A stretch of DNA of 59,107 nucleotides from Scleroderma bovista (Eukaryota; Basidiomycota; Agaricomycetes; Boletales; Sclerodermataceae), in NCBI GenBank assembly GCA_037178675.1, contig JAYMGJ010000101.1:1-59107 (forward strand). Reading direction: 5' to 3'. The translations under genes were made by a program, and so were the position numbers. Positions 1-10,368 of the stretch are shown here, piece by piece (the first letter of the stretch is position 1; every line of letters starts with the position of its first letter). The notes below the pieces were generated by a model. It did not search any database, was not told where the DNA came from, and saw only the letters and a list, made by a program, of their open reading frames with translations.

Positions 1-1
1 G

Positions 2-637
2 TTAGGCACTAGGCCCGACATTGCCTTTGCAGTCACCCATCTCTTGCGCCATGCCGCGAATCCATCCCAGGACCACCTGTCCAAAGTGCTCTATATCTGT
101 TGCTACTTGATTGGTACACCTAACTATTCTCTAGTGTACAATGGTGGATCCGGTGCTGGCCTGATTGCATGCACGGACTCAGATTGGGGATCAGACCCTA
201 TCTCTCGCCTCTCGCAGACAGGTTTCTACCTGAAACTTGCAGATGGCTTGATCAGTTGGACTTCTCGTGCACAGAAGACTATTGCGTACTCGTCCACTGA
301 GGCTGAATACATGGCTTTGAGCGATTGCGCTCGCCAAGTTACCTGGATTCGGAGTTTACTTGGTGAGCTCGGCTATAAGCTGAAAGCTATCCCAATTTGC
401 AGTGATAATCAGGGGTCCATATTCATGGCATCCAACCCTGTAACGGAGCCTCGCTCCAAGCACATCGACATCCGCTACCACGGAATCTGCGAGTCAGTCG
501 CGAAAGGTAACTTGGAACTATTCTTCATTGATGGTGCTGAAAATCCCGCCGATCTGCTCACCAAGAACTTGCCCCGCGAGAAATTCGTGAAGTTCAGAGC
601 TCAACTAGGCTTACAGTTTCCCTCTGGCAGCATCTAG
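2..637 (+). CDS. Ty1/copia Pol, C-terminal part with RNase H (cut by window start)
   Basis: The frame is open from base 2 and ends at TAG 635-637. It is the C-terminal RNase H region of a copia polyprotein, which degrades the RNA strand during reverse transcription. The acidic motifs are visible: TDSDWG near base 175, STEAEYMAL near 295 and SDNQGSIFMA near 400. They are followed by KHIDIRYH and by ADLLTKNLP, the usual copia Pol ending. The stop is followed 33 bases later by a polypurine tract and an LTR, the expected 3' order. The visible part has no stop or frameshift. Gag, protease, integrase and RT lie outside the window. Confidence 0.93.
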   Translation, partial: LGTRPDIAFAVTHLLRHAANPSQDHLSKVLYICCYLIGTPNYSLVYNGGSGAGLIACTDSDWGSDPISRLSQTGFYLKLADGLISWTSRAQKTIAYSSTEAEYMALSDCARQVTWIRSLLGELGYKLKAIPICSDNQGSIFMASNPVTEPRSKHIDIRYHGICESVAKGNLELFFIDGAENPADLLTKNLPREKFVKFRAQLGLQFPSGSI

Positions 638-670
638 CGCCTTATTCGCTGAAGTGCTCTACATGCAGCA

Positions 671-683
671 CAGCGAGGGGGAG
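671..683 (+). other. Polypurine tract of the copia element
   Basis: The purine-rich stretch CAGCGAGGGGGAG directly abuts the TGTTG start of the LTR. This is where plus-strand DNA synthesis is primed in LTR retrotransposons. Confidence 0.75.
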
Positions 684-971
684 TGTTGAAGTCGCACGTG
701 CACCAGGCGTAAACCGTCGACGAAGTGCGCACAAGACTGCAACCCATATTAGTGTAGACTTAGTAATAGTCCTCTTTAGAGTAGATGTTACATGTCACAC
801 ATCACACATCACAGTCACGTGTCACACTATTTGTTGTATATAAACAGCGTCCATCGCTTATATAATATAACAGCTCTTGACCAGCTACCGCTACCATCTC
901 AGGTTGTGCACTCCACCCAACAGGTGAGTTGGAGTAGCAGTTCCTCTACGTACATAGGTATTGCTTCAACA
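684..971 (+). repeat. 3' LTR of the copia element (288 bp)
   Basis: The LTR is bounded by the inverted repeat TGTTGAAG (684-691) and CTTCAACA (964-971), so it has the canonical TG...CA ends. A TATA-like stretch (TGTATATAAA) lies near 834. The 5' copy is outside the window, so insertion age cannot be judged. Confidence 0.85.
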
Positions 972-993
972 AATGTACCATAATGCCTCCTGA

Positions 994-1763
994 TTACCAA
1001 ACATCAACCCAGTCTCCGTCCCTTTGTCCATGACAAATGTGGCTGGTATTGCTGTCATGGGTTAATGAGAACTGCAATGTAACAAAATATTGAATAGACT
1101 TACCTTGATACTTTTCCACGTAGTCAAGGTATACATGTCCGATAGTGGCCGCTAAACGGTTGTTTGGAACAACAACTAAATGGAGGAGGAAGCTACTCCA
1201 TTGATCCTTGATCCCATAGAGGTTGAGACCAATGCCACCCATCTGGAGTGCTTGGGTGTTGAGTTTCTCGAAACCATCAGCATGGTGCTGGTGATTGGGA
1301 CCGATGGCAACCAGTGCAGAATGAGGAACTCATTTCGCTCCCGGAAAACGTGCATTTAAGCCACTGGGTGCATGGCATGCCAATACCAAGCGCACAAAGT
1401 CACTAAACCATTTACACGTCAGCAGTAGTGTTGAGATTATTTAAAAAACACAAACCATGGCAGCAGCATCCCTTCAATACTCAAACACGAAGTAATTGCA
1501 TTGACACCATTTTCCTGGTTAACGTCCTCAGCAACCTTCTCGAGAACAGCCTGGGTTGCAATATCCTCCGGCGGTGGTTTACGAGGACTGGGAATATTGA
1601 ACTGCATGTTCAACTCATGTAATCGTGATTTCCTGGCACATATCAGTCGTGAGTAGAGCAGTGCACTGCAAGTCATAGCAACCAACCCAATGACCAATCT
1701 GAACTTGACATGCAGCCTGGTCAAACATTCTGCAACCGTGAGCCATTCTTTAGAGTATTGCAA
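994..1763 (-). pseudogene. Decayed integrase-like (rve-type) gene
   Basis: Read on the minus strand, the conceptual product has a helical N-terminal part (1763-1437; RLHELNMQFNIPSPRKPPPE, then ATQAVLEKVAEDVNQENG). After an apparent intron comes GPNHQHHADGFEKLNTQAL followed by MGGIGLNLYGIKDQWSS and YLDYVEKY. This resembles the 'integrase core domain' proteins common in Agaricomycetes, in which the first catalytic Asp sits in a D-G-H/F-x-K-L context. The frame is damaged: there is an in-frame stop shortly before GPNHQHH, an apparent intron at about 1104-1053, and the product ends in unrelated sequence near 994. No active protein is expected. Family assignment is from memory of the motif pattern. 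Confidence 0.6.
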
Positions 1764-3542
1764 TAGTGCGCTCCGAAGCTTTTCATCTGATGGATCTGGT
1801 GGTGATGAGCACGATTATGATCAATGAGGCTGCTGGAACAGATGGGAAAACAAACAATTTTTCACCCCATAACCATTGATACCACTGGGATTGTTGGCAA
1901 AGCCAGTAGTTGGCATCGATACGTTTAAAGTTTGAACGAGAGGGCGAAGGAGGCGACAGCGATGGTGGCTCAAGTGTTGAGGGACAAGGGTGCAGTTACT
2001 AAGATGGATTATATAATCTGCACTGGCACTGTCTGACGACGCGACTTGTGCAAATTCAACCGTGGACTTCTCGCTAACGTCATGCGCGTAGGGATCAGGT
2101 AACGAGTCATGGTCATGATGGAAATGAGGACCACGAAGGAGTGCAACAACTTTGGGTGTTCGGGCCGTGGGCGGACCAGACTTCAACCAGACCACCGGCT
2201 GCGGTGAACAAGGCTAGAACTCGTAACACTATCCTGATCTCCCGCAAATGGCGTCATCCATTTTTCCTTCTGGTCCGCTCTGCAATCACTCACCTATACA
2301 CTTGTTCCCGCACTCGCAGGCAGATTAAGGCTGTGCACGATTTCATCCGGCTCGCCAGTTTACAGGATAAAATCCAGCTGTACTAATGCTATGCAGAACG
2401 AAGATGGAGCATGCAGGAGAGTGTACCTATGAGATGGGCTGTTTCTGGGATGTAGGCGCGGTCATGGATACGTGTGACAGGAGGAGATCAGGAGGGAAAC
2501 AGGGCAAGAAGCCGAAGAGGAGTGGCATGTGAATGGTCAGACCGGGGATACAGGGAGGGAGAGCTGGCTGCCCGTCTATATTAGGTATCGGATATTAAGT
2601 GTCAGAACCAGTGTGCGCATAAATGAGGCAGAGTCCAAACATACTGGGGTCAGATCAAGTCGCAGCTGTGGGGGCCTGAGGAGCCGCAGAGGCAGACGTA
2701 CTTCATGCACCAGCGGTGGCACCCCATAGGCATGACTAGTGTACGCAGGCTGTTCGACGGTGGCGGTTCCTGCAAGAATAATGCGACGCAAGTAATGTAG
2801 ATGCGTAGGGTCAGACCGAGATTGTGGCACATTCGATACGACTTGTGATGCTATGTCCGAAACTTATACTATGCATGTCGGCAGGTAGGCATTACATGCA
2901 TCCAAAACTAAATATATAGATGCAGGACTGTAATCAGTGGTGACCTCAGTGCACGAACTGCTGAAGAAAAGAACTGAACATCAACGCACGGGATATTTTC
3001 ATCTCAACCCTAGAGTCTCGCAACCGATCTTGCAGAACCTTCACGAAACTCGCTTCCATGGGGATATTGCCGAAGGCCGGTTCTTTCCACGGAAAACACA
3101 GGAGGCCATCGTCACTGCTCCGTTGAGAACCAGTGTTTGTGGTGGGATAAGCATGGAGGAAATGTGTGTTTTCTGGGGGAAAGGATCGACTGTTTTGAAA
3201 GCGAGAGGACATCGTGGTTTGGATTCAAGGTGATACTGGTAATGGTACATTCAGGGGTGAGTCGTGCCATTGCCAAACCACTAGCATGATCTGGCGTAAC
3301 TGGGGTAATCATGCTAGTGATCAGTTCAATAGCGTTCACGTCAAGCCATACCAGGATCCTAAAGAGCATAACATCAAAGTGGACAAGGGTGAACAGACCA
3401 TCCATCATGGACAGACTGGCCAACGTCAGTGAGTTTGTATATTCCAACTCAATTGCCATACTCGATGGAACTCACAGTCTCCTATGGACCGCCTCTTAGA
3501 AGATAGTCACAGAATTTAAACATACCATAGACCTCGCCCAAC
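1764..3542. other. No gene supported
   Basis: Several overlapping open frames of 60-125 codons occur on both strands, but none shows a recognisable domain, coherent splice structure or clear codon preference. The part at 1821-2195 could be a continuation of the integrase-like pseudogene to its left. The antisense pair at 2937-3233 and 2946-3459 is ambiguous. Confidence 0.5.
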
Positions 3543-3884
3543 GCTAGCCGCTGTATTTCTGTCCTCTGTAAAGCTACCAGATATTGGGTAAGTGTTTTGC
3601 ACAATTAATTGCACGACGAGAATAAAACATTGTGGCTCCAACACCCATGTTTGTTTTTATGGTTGAGTGGGGCGGTGTTGAAACTTCGTGTCATCCGTGC
3701 AATGCTGACAGGTCTCAACCTTGTGCCCTAACACCTCTACTCCATAGGCCACTTTTTTGTGGTCGCCATGACTCCTCAACCCACTGAGAAGTTTCAGCCC
3801 CGCCCAAGTTCCAGTTTAGGCTGAATATCATATACAGGATAGTGTTGGTGATGTGACTGACCATTCTCTAGGTACTAAAATGGT
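3543..3884 (+). pseudogene. Duplicated 5' end of the GTPase gene (promoter, first exon, intron remnant)
   Basis: The sequence aligns by eye with 53443-53799, that is, the promoter, start codon, first exon and first intron of the GTPase gene at 53682. The ATG here is at 3768 and begins Met-Thr-Pro-Gln-Pro-Thr-Glu where the intact gene has Met-Ala-Leu-Arg-Pro-Thr-Glu. About ten bases covering the first 5' splice site are missing here (CCAGTTTAGG against CCAATGCGAGTAAGTTTAGG). The homology stops just after the intron acceptor, and the GTPase body is absent. It abuts the broken 3' end of the WD40 gene. Confidence 0.8.
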
Positions 3885-3889
3885 ACCTC

Positions 3890-4697
3890 CTACACTTGGA
3901 GTGCGTGCACATTGTCCACGTGCAGGGCAGTGACGTAGTCGAGATGGGCATTGTGTGTTTTAATGCATTTTCCTGTAACCATGAGCATTCTCGATCCCGA
4001 GGGAAGACCACATGAAAATGCACCTCTGGCGATGTTCCATATACGCACGTCGCCTTCGCGCCCACCGGAGACTAATAAGGTCGACGCAGTGTTGTAGTTG
4101 ACGCAGAACACGAAACCTGTACGTCCCCGTAAATGTTTTGTTGTCAAGCCCTGAGGGCCACACCGATCATTTCCATGTGCTATACATGGGTAGTAGAGAC
4201 GAACGTACAGATTCGACGTTCCATATTCGTATACTCGTATCGTCCGATGCGGAAGCCAGGTATGTCCCATCGCTCGACCATGAGATGTCTGAGAGACCCT
4301 TTGTGTGCCCACTGAGGTTGTGGATTAGTTCTCCTCTGAGAGGCGACCATATTTTGACAACATTGTCCGCAGCTGCATGTGTCACGAAACATATCACAAG
4401 ACGTGAGCAACTCCACACACAAGAAACCCAAGCATACCAAGAGCAGAAGTACGTACCACACGAAGCGAGAAGGGTCCCGTCAGGACTAAACCTGACTGCG
4501 GATACAGACTGGGTATGTCCCCTGAGTGTATGTCGCAGTCTGTAGTTCGGTCTTTCGCGTGGAGCAGCCTGGATCTGTGCACCGGGAGGTGGCGGCGGAA
4601 CTGCTGGGTGAGATTGAACAAGTGCAGGTGCGGGTATTTGCGGGTCATCTTCAGTCGTCTGAGATGCATTATCGTCGTCTGTTGTTGATTTGTCCAT
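3890..4697 (-). pseudogene. WDR5/Swd3-like WD40 protein, 3'-truncated copy 1
   Basis: Members of this family are beta-propellers; WDR5/Swd3 is a COMPASS (H3K4 methyltransferase) subunit in the nucleus. Start ATG 4697; exons 4697-4457, 4372-4209, 4150-4024 and 3972-3890 join in phase. The N-terminus is acidic and proline-rich ([21 protein letters not shown]). Propeller blades follow: [88 protein letters not shown]. After YVTA the sequence leaves the family and ends within a few codons, so only about four of seven blades remain. One blade has GRTG instead of GHTG, also in copy 2. It is divergently transcribed from the HNH gene. Confidence 0.85.
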
Positions 4698-5081
4698 GCC
4701 TCGTGGGTTCATGTGGAAGGGTGATACTGAATAAGCAAAATACCGTGCTGTCAATCCTGTGTGATTGCGAGTACGAGGATGGGAAACAAATGTAGATACC
4801 TCGTCAGCCCGCAGAGGGACGAAGAAACAGCCTAGAAAGGGATACAACTGAAAGGAAGCCGATTACATAAGTGTAGGTGAACATGTTCATGATCATGTGA
4901 TGGCGTCGCGCGTTTTGAACTGGCACCGTCCAAGACGACATGATTCAAGTGGACGCTGACAATCACTCGGAGTTGAAAAACGACTCGGAGATGGAAGAGG
5001 AGCCAAGGTGAGGTCTAAATTGTCAGTGATCAGTGATCTCCCAATCGATACCCCAATCCTCACCATCCAATATCGCTGACA
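4698..5081. promoter_or_regulatory. Divergent intergenic region between WD40 and HNH genes, copy 1
   Basis: These 384 bases separate two outward-facing start codons. The region is conserved in the duplicate at 33945-34330 and its WD40-proximal half recurs near 9985-10245. No specific factor site is claimed. Confidence 0.6.
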
Positions 5082-6678
5082 ATGTCAACGCCATCCCCAC
5101 CTGGTCCCCGCAGGAATCCAAGCCGAAAAGCCAAGACGACGACTCTTCCATCCATTCAGGAAGGCTCCAGCTTTCTCGATGAGTCCCCAAGTTACGATCC
5201 GAACGCGGAGCGCAATGAGCAGCGTCCCTCCAAGAACAATGCGACACCAGAAAAACGCAAGAAGTGGGGGTCTTCAGTAGACACAAAACAGAGGGACAGG
5301 GCATCCAAAGCTGACCCGCATAAGGGTCGATGTTTACTCACAAACTTGCCTGACGCGGTCAACGTATGCCACTTGATACCCAGTTCGACGCGGCCTTCCG
5401 AGGTGAGCCACTTTCACGCTGTCACGTCCTGTCCTGATCCGTTTTTAGCTCACGAAATTGGAGTATGCATGGGGTCTACCCACGTACCTCAACCTTGATT
5501 CGACCTACAACCTGATTCATCGTGAGTAACACTAGAAAGTTACCAACTTGTGTTCTATCCACACGCTCATCCAACACTAGTGAGATCAGATTGGCACTTC
5601 CTTTTCGATAAAAAGATGTTCATGCTCATACCGGAGCTTTCGGACTTGAAAATGCTCCAAAAAGCTACGATAACGAAAGCCTTTACGGGTCGTTCTCGAA
5701 CTAATGTGAACAAGGTATGTCCTTTGCACCGGGTTACGTGGCGTTTACGTTCGCCCATTGACGCATTTCTTATAGTTATTCGTACCTGACACCATCTTCA
5801 AGTACCATCTTCTGCCTATGCCCGAGTTAAATGCACCCATCTGTCGCTTCAATGATTCAAACAACCCTGCAGAGCACTCCACCCATCACTACCCTTTTGC
5901 CACACTCGGCCCCCTCGAGAGCCACGTCCAGCCACAATACGTTGTCGTTAACGCTGCACGAAAGTTTGCCAGATTAGCCAATCAAATTATCATGTTAGGA
6001 CCGGTTCTCAACCAAATTGCATCTTACGAGAGCATCGACGAAGCGTATTCAAGGATCGCCGCAGTCGTGGAACTGTACAGCCATTGGACTAAGTTAGTAT
6101 TACCGGATGGTTTCGTCGCTCGCTCCCGTCCTCGCTCTGGTCCCTCCGATGACACAGACAACGATGACCAAGACCAAGACCATGCAGAGGAGGGACAAGA
6201 GGAGCCGGGGGAGGAAGGGGAAGAGGAGCCGGGTGAAGAGGAGGAGAGCGATACCGACAACGACGAACTCCAATCCACTCCTTCAAAGAAGTCCAACGTA
6301 GGACGACAGCTCCACGACAACATCGCATCCACTTCCAGCTCAGGCTCTCTCGACACTGCCGTCGACGCCGATGGCTGGTGCCCTTCTGAGGATACAGCAT
6401 GGGTAGAAGGGATCAACGACTGGACGATGAAGTGTTGCGATGCCGCAACCTCGGAGGGAGGGTGGGAATCAGGTATACTGAATAAGGACGATCAAGTACT
6501 CGTCGCCTACGCCGAAGAGAAACCACGATTGGCCCCGCCACCGGACAGCTGGCACAAGTGGCAACCATACTGGGCCAGACGCAACGGGAAGTATCCACCT
6601 CACAATACAGCAAAATTTTCGAGTAATGATTGGGCTCTTTTTGAACGACATACGGCGTTGCCTATAGATTCGGAATAA
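5082..6678 (+). CDS. HNH-type nuclease-domain protein, copy 1
   Basis: Four exons join in phase: 5082-5402, 5449-5521, 5581-5714 and 5776-6678 (about 476 aa), with GT-AG introns of 46-61 nt. The N-terminus is basic (GPRRNPSRKAKTT). Then come RCLLTNL, VCHLIPSSTR, the spliced segment WGLPTYLNLDSTYNLIHLRS and DWHFLFDKKMFML. This C...H-L-P...N...RSDWH..FD pattern matches the HNH proteins expanded in Agaricomycetes. Those are predicted nucleases whose biological role is not established. The C-terminal half has a long Asp/Glu-rich tract (about 6160-6270) and ends SNDWALFERHTALPIDSE. Acidic repeats (GEEGEEEPGEEEES) differ in length from copy 2. No break was seen. Confidence 0.8.
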
Positions 6679-9387
6679 GTCTCTACATTTCACCTTCTGT
6701 TGATCGCTCTGAATAATTAATACGAGGGCAATTTCACTCGAGCGACTCGGCGTGTTCAGTGTTCAAGTGCGACATGGTGCTTACACATAGTGCTTCAGAA
6801 GAATTTGCGAATATCACCCCTAAGCTGTTCTCTGATTACTCACAGGATCATCCACATGCTTATGTGCCTCGGTGCAATTGATGATACCTATGTTCTTTGT
6901 CGCTTATCAGTCTTGGGTGTGCCTGTACACTTTCAGGACCTAGGGAAATTACAATCAGGGCAGATCCCCTCGAGTAACCATGATTAATGTGATCATTTTT
7001 GATATTTGGACATTTATCAAGACAGGTGGGCATGACAACTTGGATATAACCTGCTCAAATGCTCAGGTTGGACTGGTTGTTAATCTACATGAGCTGCTTG
7101 ATGTCTCCTTTTGTGATCATTTCCGACGAAGAATGAGACTCGGAGACGCGAGACAAAAGGACTGTGATTCGTGCAGGGCAACGCAGCGAACGTGAAGACT
7201 AGCTCGAGTGCGATAGGAGTTCGGACGTACGGCGATCGAATGGCTGGAGGGCGCTGGGCGGTTAGTATACTGTGATTGACAAATTTATTAGGGCCATGAC
7301 CTCACGTTTTGTCGCCGTAGTCGCGCTCTCGGTTTCCTCTGTACCTTTGCTTTTCCCTCATGTATCCCGTACCATGAGAGTTTCGCAGTCCTGCCATCGT
7401 GTTTCCTGCCGAATCCCAGAACACCATTTTCACTGGGCCTGACACCACTACCTCAGATAAGTTCAATGACGAGTGAAATCCCCCACAATGCATTGAAGCA
7501 GCCTGATTGGCCAGTGATGATTCTATGCACAATGATTCCCCTTCACAAATATTCTCTCTGACAACCCAGTCATGAGCGCATGAACATAGATGAACTCTCA
7601 GCTTCAGCGGGTGCCCTCGGTGCCCCATTGCAAACCCAGCAGGATCCCTCTGATTCTTGAATACTATGTGAAGCGGATGTTCGTGATTACCGGCCTGCAG
7701 CGTTCACTAGGTATTCTTCGCCTTCTCAGGCTTACAGGTCAGAGGCGAAGTCACATGAGTAATGCAATCGTCACCAACATGGGACTCGTCTGCATGTCTT
7801 ATGCAGGGAATAGAGGCGTCTGTAATTCTGCGAGTGCGGAAACTAGTGTGTTCTGTCCCTTGTATTTGGGCATCCATTTATATGAACTATCTTGCTTTGA
7901 AATAAAAAGGTCTGGGGAGTATCGATACATGGCAGAAAAGAAGCCCTGGAAGACGAGCTCAACTCCAGAAACTTTGTTATTTCTATTTAGGCTCACTGTA
8001 TCGTTTCGGTGATTGCATGGGATCAATCAAATTCCAATTGCGTGTTGACACTTGAGTATATCATTGGCATAAACATTGGTGGTTTAAGCAGGTGAAATTT
8101 CCTGTGCCATTCATTTAATTTCACCAGGGTTCTCACATGAAACCATTGATCAAGAGGGGGCAGGCAGTATGGGGAGGCGAATGGATCATTGAACTAAGGT
8201 CCTCGAGTCCGTCAGATGAAGCATCATCATAAACCTCAGAGAAGCAGAGTTGGGCATCTACGAGGGCGATACAAACATGCAAGACAGCCTCATGAATGTT
8301 GATGGGTCTCAGACTTGGCGAATAGATAAAACGGAGATATCCATTAGAACATTTCGTTGCTCTCAGCAACTATGGAGCAACAGAAAGCAGGGCTATACTG
8401 CCCAGAACTGATATCCCGAACAAGCTGTTAAAAAAGGGACAGCGACAGCAGTCCTCGCGAGAGCGTGTGGACATCAAGAGCATGACCTGAAAATCCTATT
8501 GGATAGTGAGACAGATTCATAAAGGGCACATGAATACACCGAGTGTATCAAGTACTGACGAAATGGCTGTAATGGACTGAGGTGATAACATAGGCACAAA
8601 ATGTACATGCTAGAGGTGGGAGATATACGAGTTGACTGGCATCTGAAGCCAAACGAATAAGTCCGATGGCAAAATGGACACGCCGATGACGCAAAGACTG
8701 CCAAAGGAGTAGAAAGAAGGGGAGGTCGATAACAAGCTGTGACGTTAAGCCTGGCTTCCAGTATATGCATAGGACCTCTGGATCAACTTGTGGTATCAAT
8801 AAAGCTTGTACACTGATAAAGTTAAGTGAATAAGCAGGAATGGCCTGATGTGGCACAGGTACAACATTGAAATCATTCCTACTGATCCTTAGTTGGGCCA
8901 TCGAACCATCCTGTCACTCTACCACGATGATGGAATGGGACGGCGAGCAGAATGTTATTGAACAATCGTCAGTCTCGTCGTGATGCACAGGGTTCAAAGG
9001 GAGTAAGTTACAATAAATGTTTGGAGAAGGTTATCCGATGATGGACCTGTCCATAGGTGGTAGACAATTTTCAGTGCATCATTCGGTGAGCCAATGATGG
9101 GTTTCCTGTTACCTCTTCATTAAGTGATAGTATGCCCCAAACCTGCAGTATACAGTCCTTATCAACCGACCTGCATCATTCTGACACTTCAGAACAAGCA
9201 GGCGATCCAAGTTGATCAGCCAGTACACGATGGAAACAGATGTGAACAGTGAAGATATTTGTTCGCGGAAATTCAACTCAACAATGTTCATTACCTTCAT
9301 TCATTGAGTACATACAGATCATTGGCTGAGGGAACCAACTGATAGTTATAATGAAATGAACGCGATATCACACTTGCAAACATAAAC
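6679..9387. other. Non-coding duplicated flank, then sequence without a supported gene
   Basis: 6679-7200 is the diverged counterpart of 35938-36610, so the duplication extends past the HNH stop codon. 7291-7370 matches 36655-36725 in inverted orientation. From 7640 to 9387 only short frames occur. Minus-strand frames 8901-8548 and 9300-9109 look protein-like (LNFREQISSLFTSVSIVYWL), and may be further exons of the damaged gene at 9388-9840, but no splice chain could be built with confidence. Confidence 0.45.
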
Positions 9388-9840
9388 TCACCCATTCGAG
9401 AATGAGTAGTACAATCTTGCAGATGGCTTTGTTCGAGCTTCTTTGCTAAGCTGGCATGTGGCCGATTCATAGTAGATCCATTGGTCGCCTTCCGGTTTTA
9501 GAATGCAGAATATCCAGGTCTGTCGGTTGGAAAGGTAAAAGCGGACTTCTTTTCGCGTGGGAACGTTCCAACGAAAATACACCTATTGAAGTGATGATAC
9601 GGACTTGGTCGTATTTGCCAGCGTGAGAGCTTCACCAACAGCTCCAGGCATGAGTGACGCAAAGGTGCTAACACCATTTACCGGGGTGCATTTTGCTTCG
9701 ACAGGGAAAAGGCAGCCTTCCGAGATCTTGAAGACATCCTGCTCGCGCTTTACACCGCCTACACCGCGTAAGCGTTCTGGAAGAAATGTGAACTCCGAGA
9801 TTGGGCTAGGACCACTGGATGCTGACCTCTTCTGTCCCAT
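9388..9840 (-). pseudogene. Unrecognised protein-coding exon with one in-frame TAG
   Basis: On the minus strand a single frame runs from ATG 9840 to 9388, broken only by TAG at 9585-9583 (context SVSSLQ-stop-VYFRWNVPT). The product begins MGQKRSASSGPSPISEFTFL, is globular-looking after that, and ends KEARTKPSARLYYSFSNG, where a 5' splice site may follow. I do not recognise the family. Protein-like minus-strand frames at 9300-9109 and 8901-8548 could be later exons. No function is proposed. Confidence 0.4.
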
Positions 9841-9984
9841 TCGTCCTTGTCATGTACGACGGCGTAATCCACAGTTCCAGATAATCATAACCTCGTACCC
9901 AGAAGCCGGGTTTATCAGCTGAACACCGTCGCCAGGTGGGATCCTCATTTCTGGCAAGATCGTAACTTCCGATTTTGATTGTTC

Positions 9985-10245
9985 ATCGCTGCAAATTCAA
10001 AGGCGCCACGTAGAGGATCATGCGTGGCCCGGGTTCGTACTGTGTAGGAAGATCATCAGTGCCTCGTGGATTCATGTGGACTCGGCGTGATGCTGACTGA
10101 GTAAAATACCGTGCTGTCAATCCTGGGTGAATCCGACTCCAAAATGAGTGCGAGGATGGGGTAAAAATCATTAAATACCTTGTCAGCCCACAGAGAAACG
10201 AAGAAACCTAGTCAAGAAAGGGATACATCACAACTGAAAGAAAGG
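9985..10245 (-). repeat. Third, partial copy of the WD40 5' region
   Basis: The forward strand from about 10060 (cctcgtggattcatgtgga...) aligns with 4699-4860 and 33948-34120. This is the sequence just upstream of the WD40 start codon in the two larger copies. The WD40 ATG itself is lost at the junction near 10058, and no WD40 coding sequence follows. Confidence 0.7.
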
Positions 10246-10368
10246 TGATCACCGTCAAGGTCTCTGGCACCCCCATTATTCTCCGTGCCTAACTCACCGG
10301 AACATGCCGGCGGACTTTGAAATCGCACCACTGTAGCATTGTTATACTAGTAAATCATTAGTAATAAA

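Noticed and set aside
6024..6416. Ser/Pro-rich minus-strand frame of 130 codons (and its counterpart 35184-35675)
   Set aside because: Antisense shadow of the Asp/Glu-rich tract of the HNH gene.
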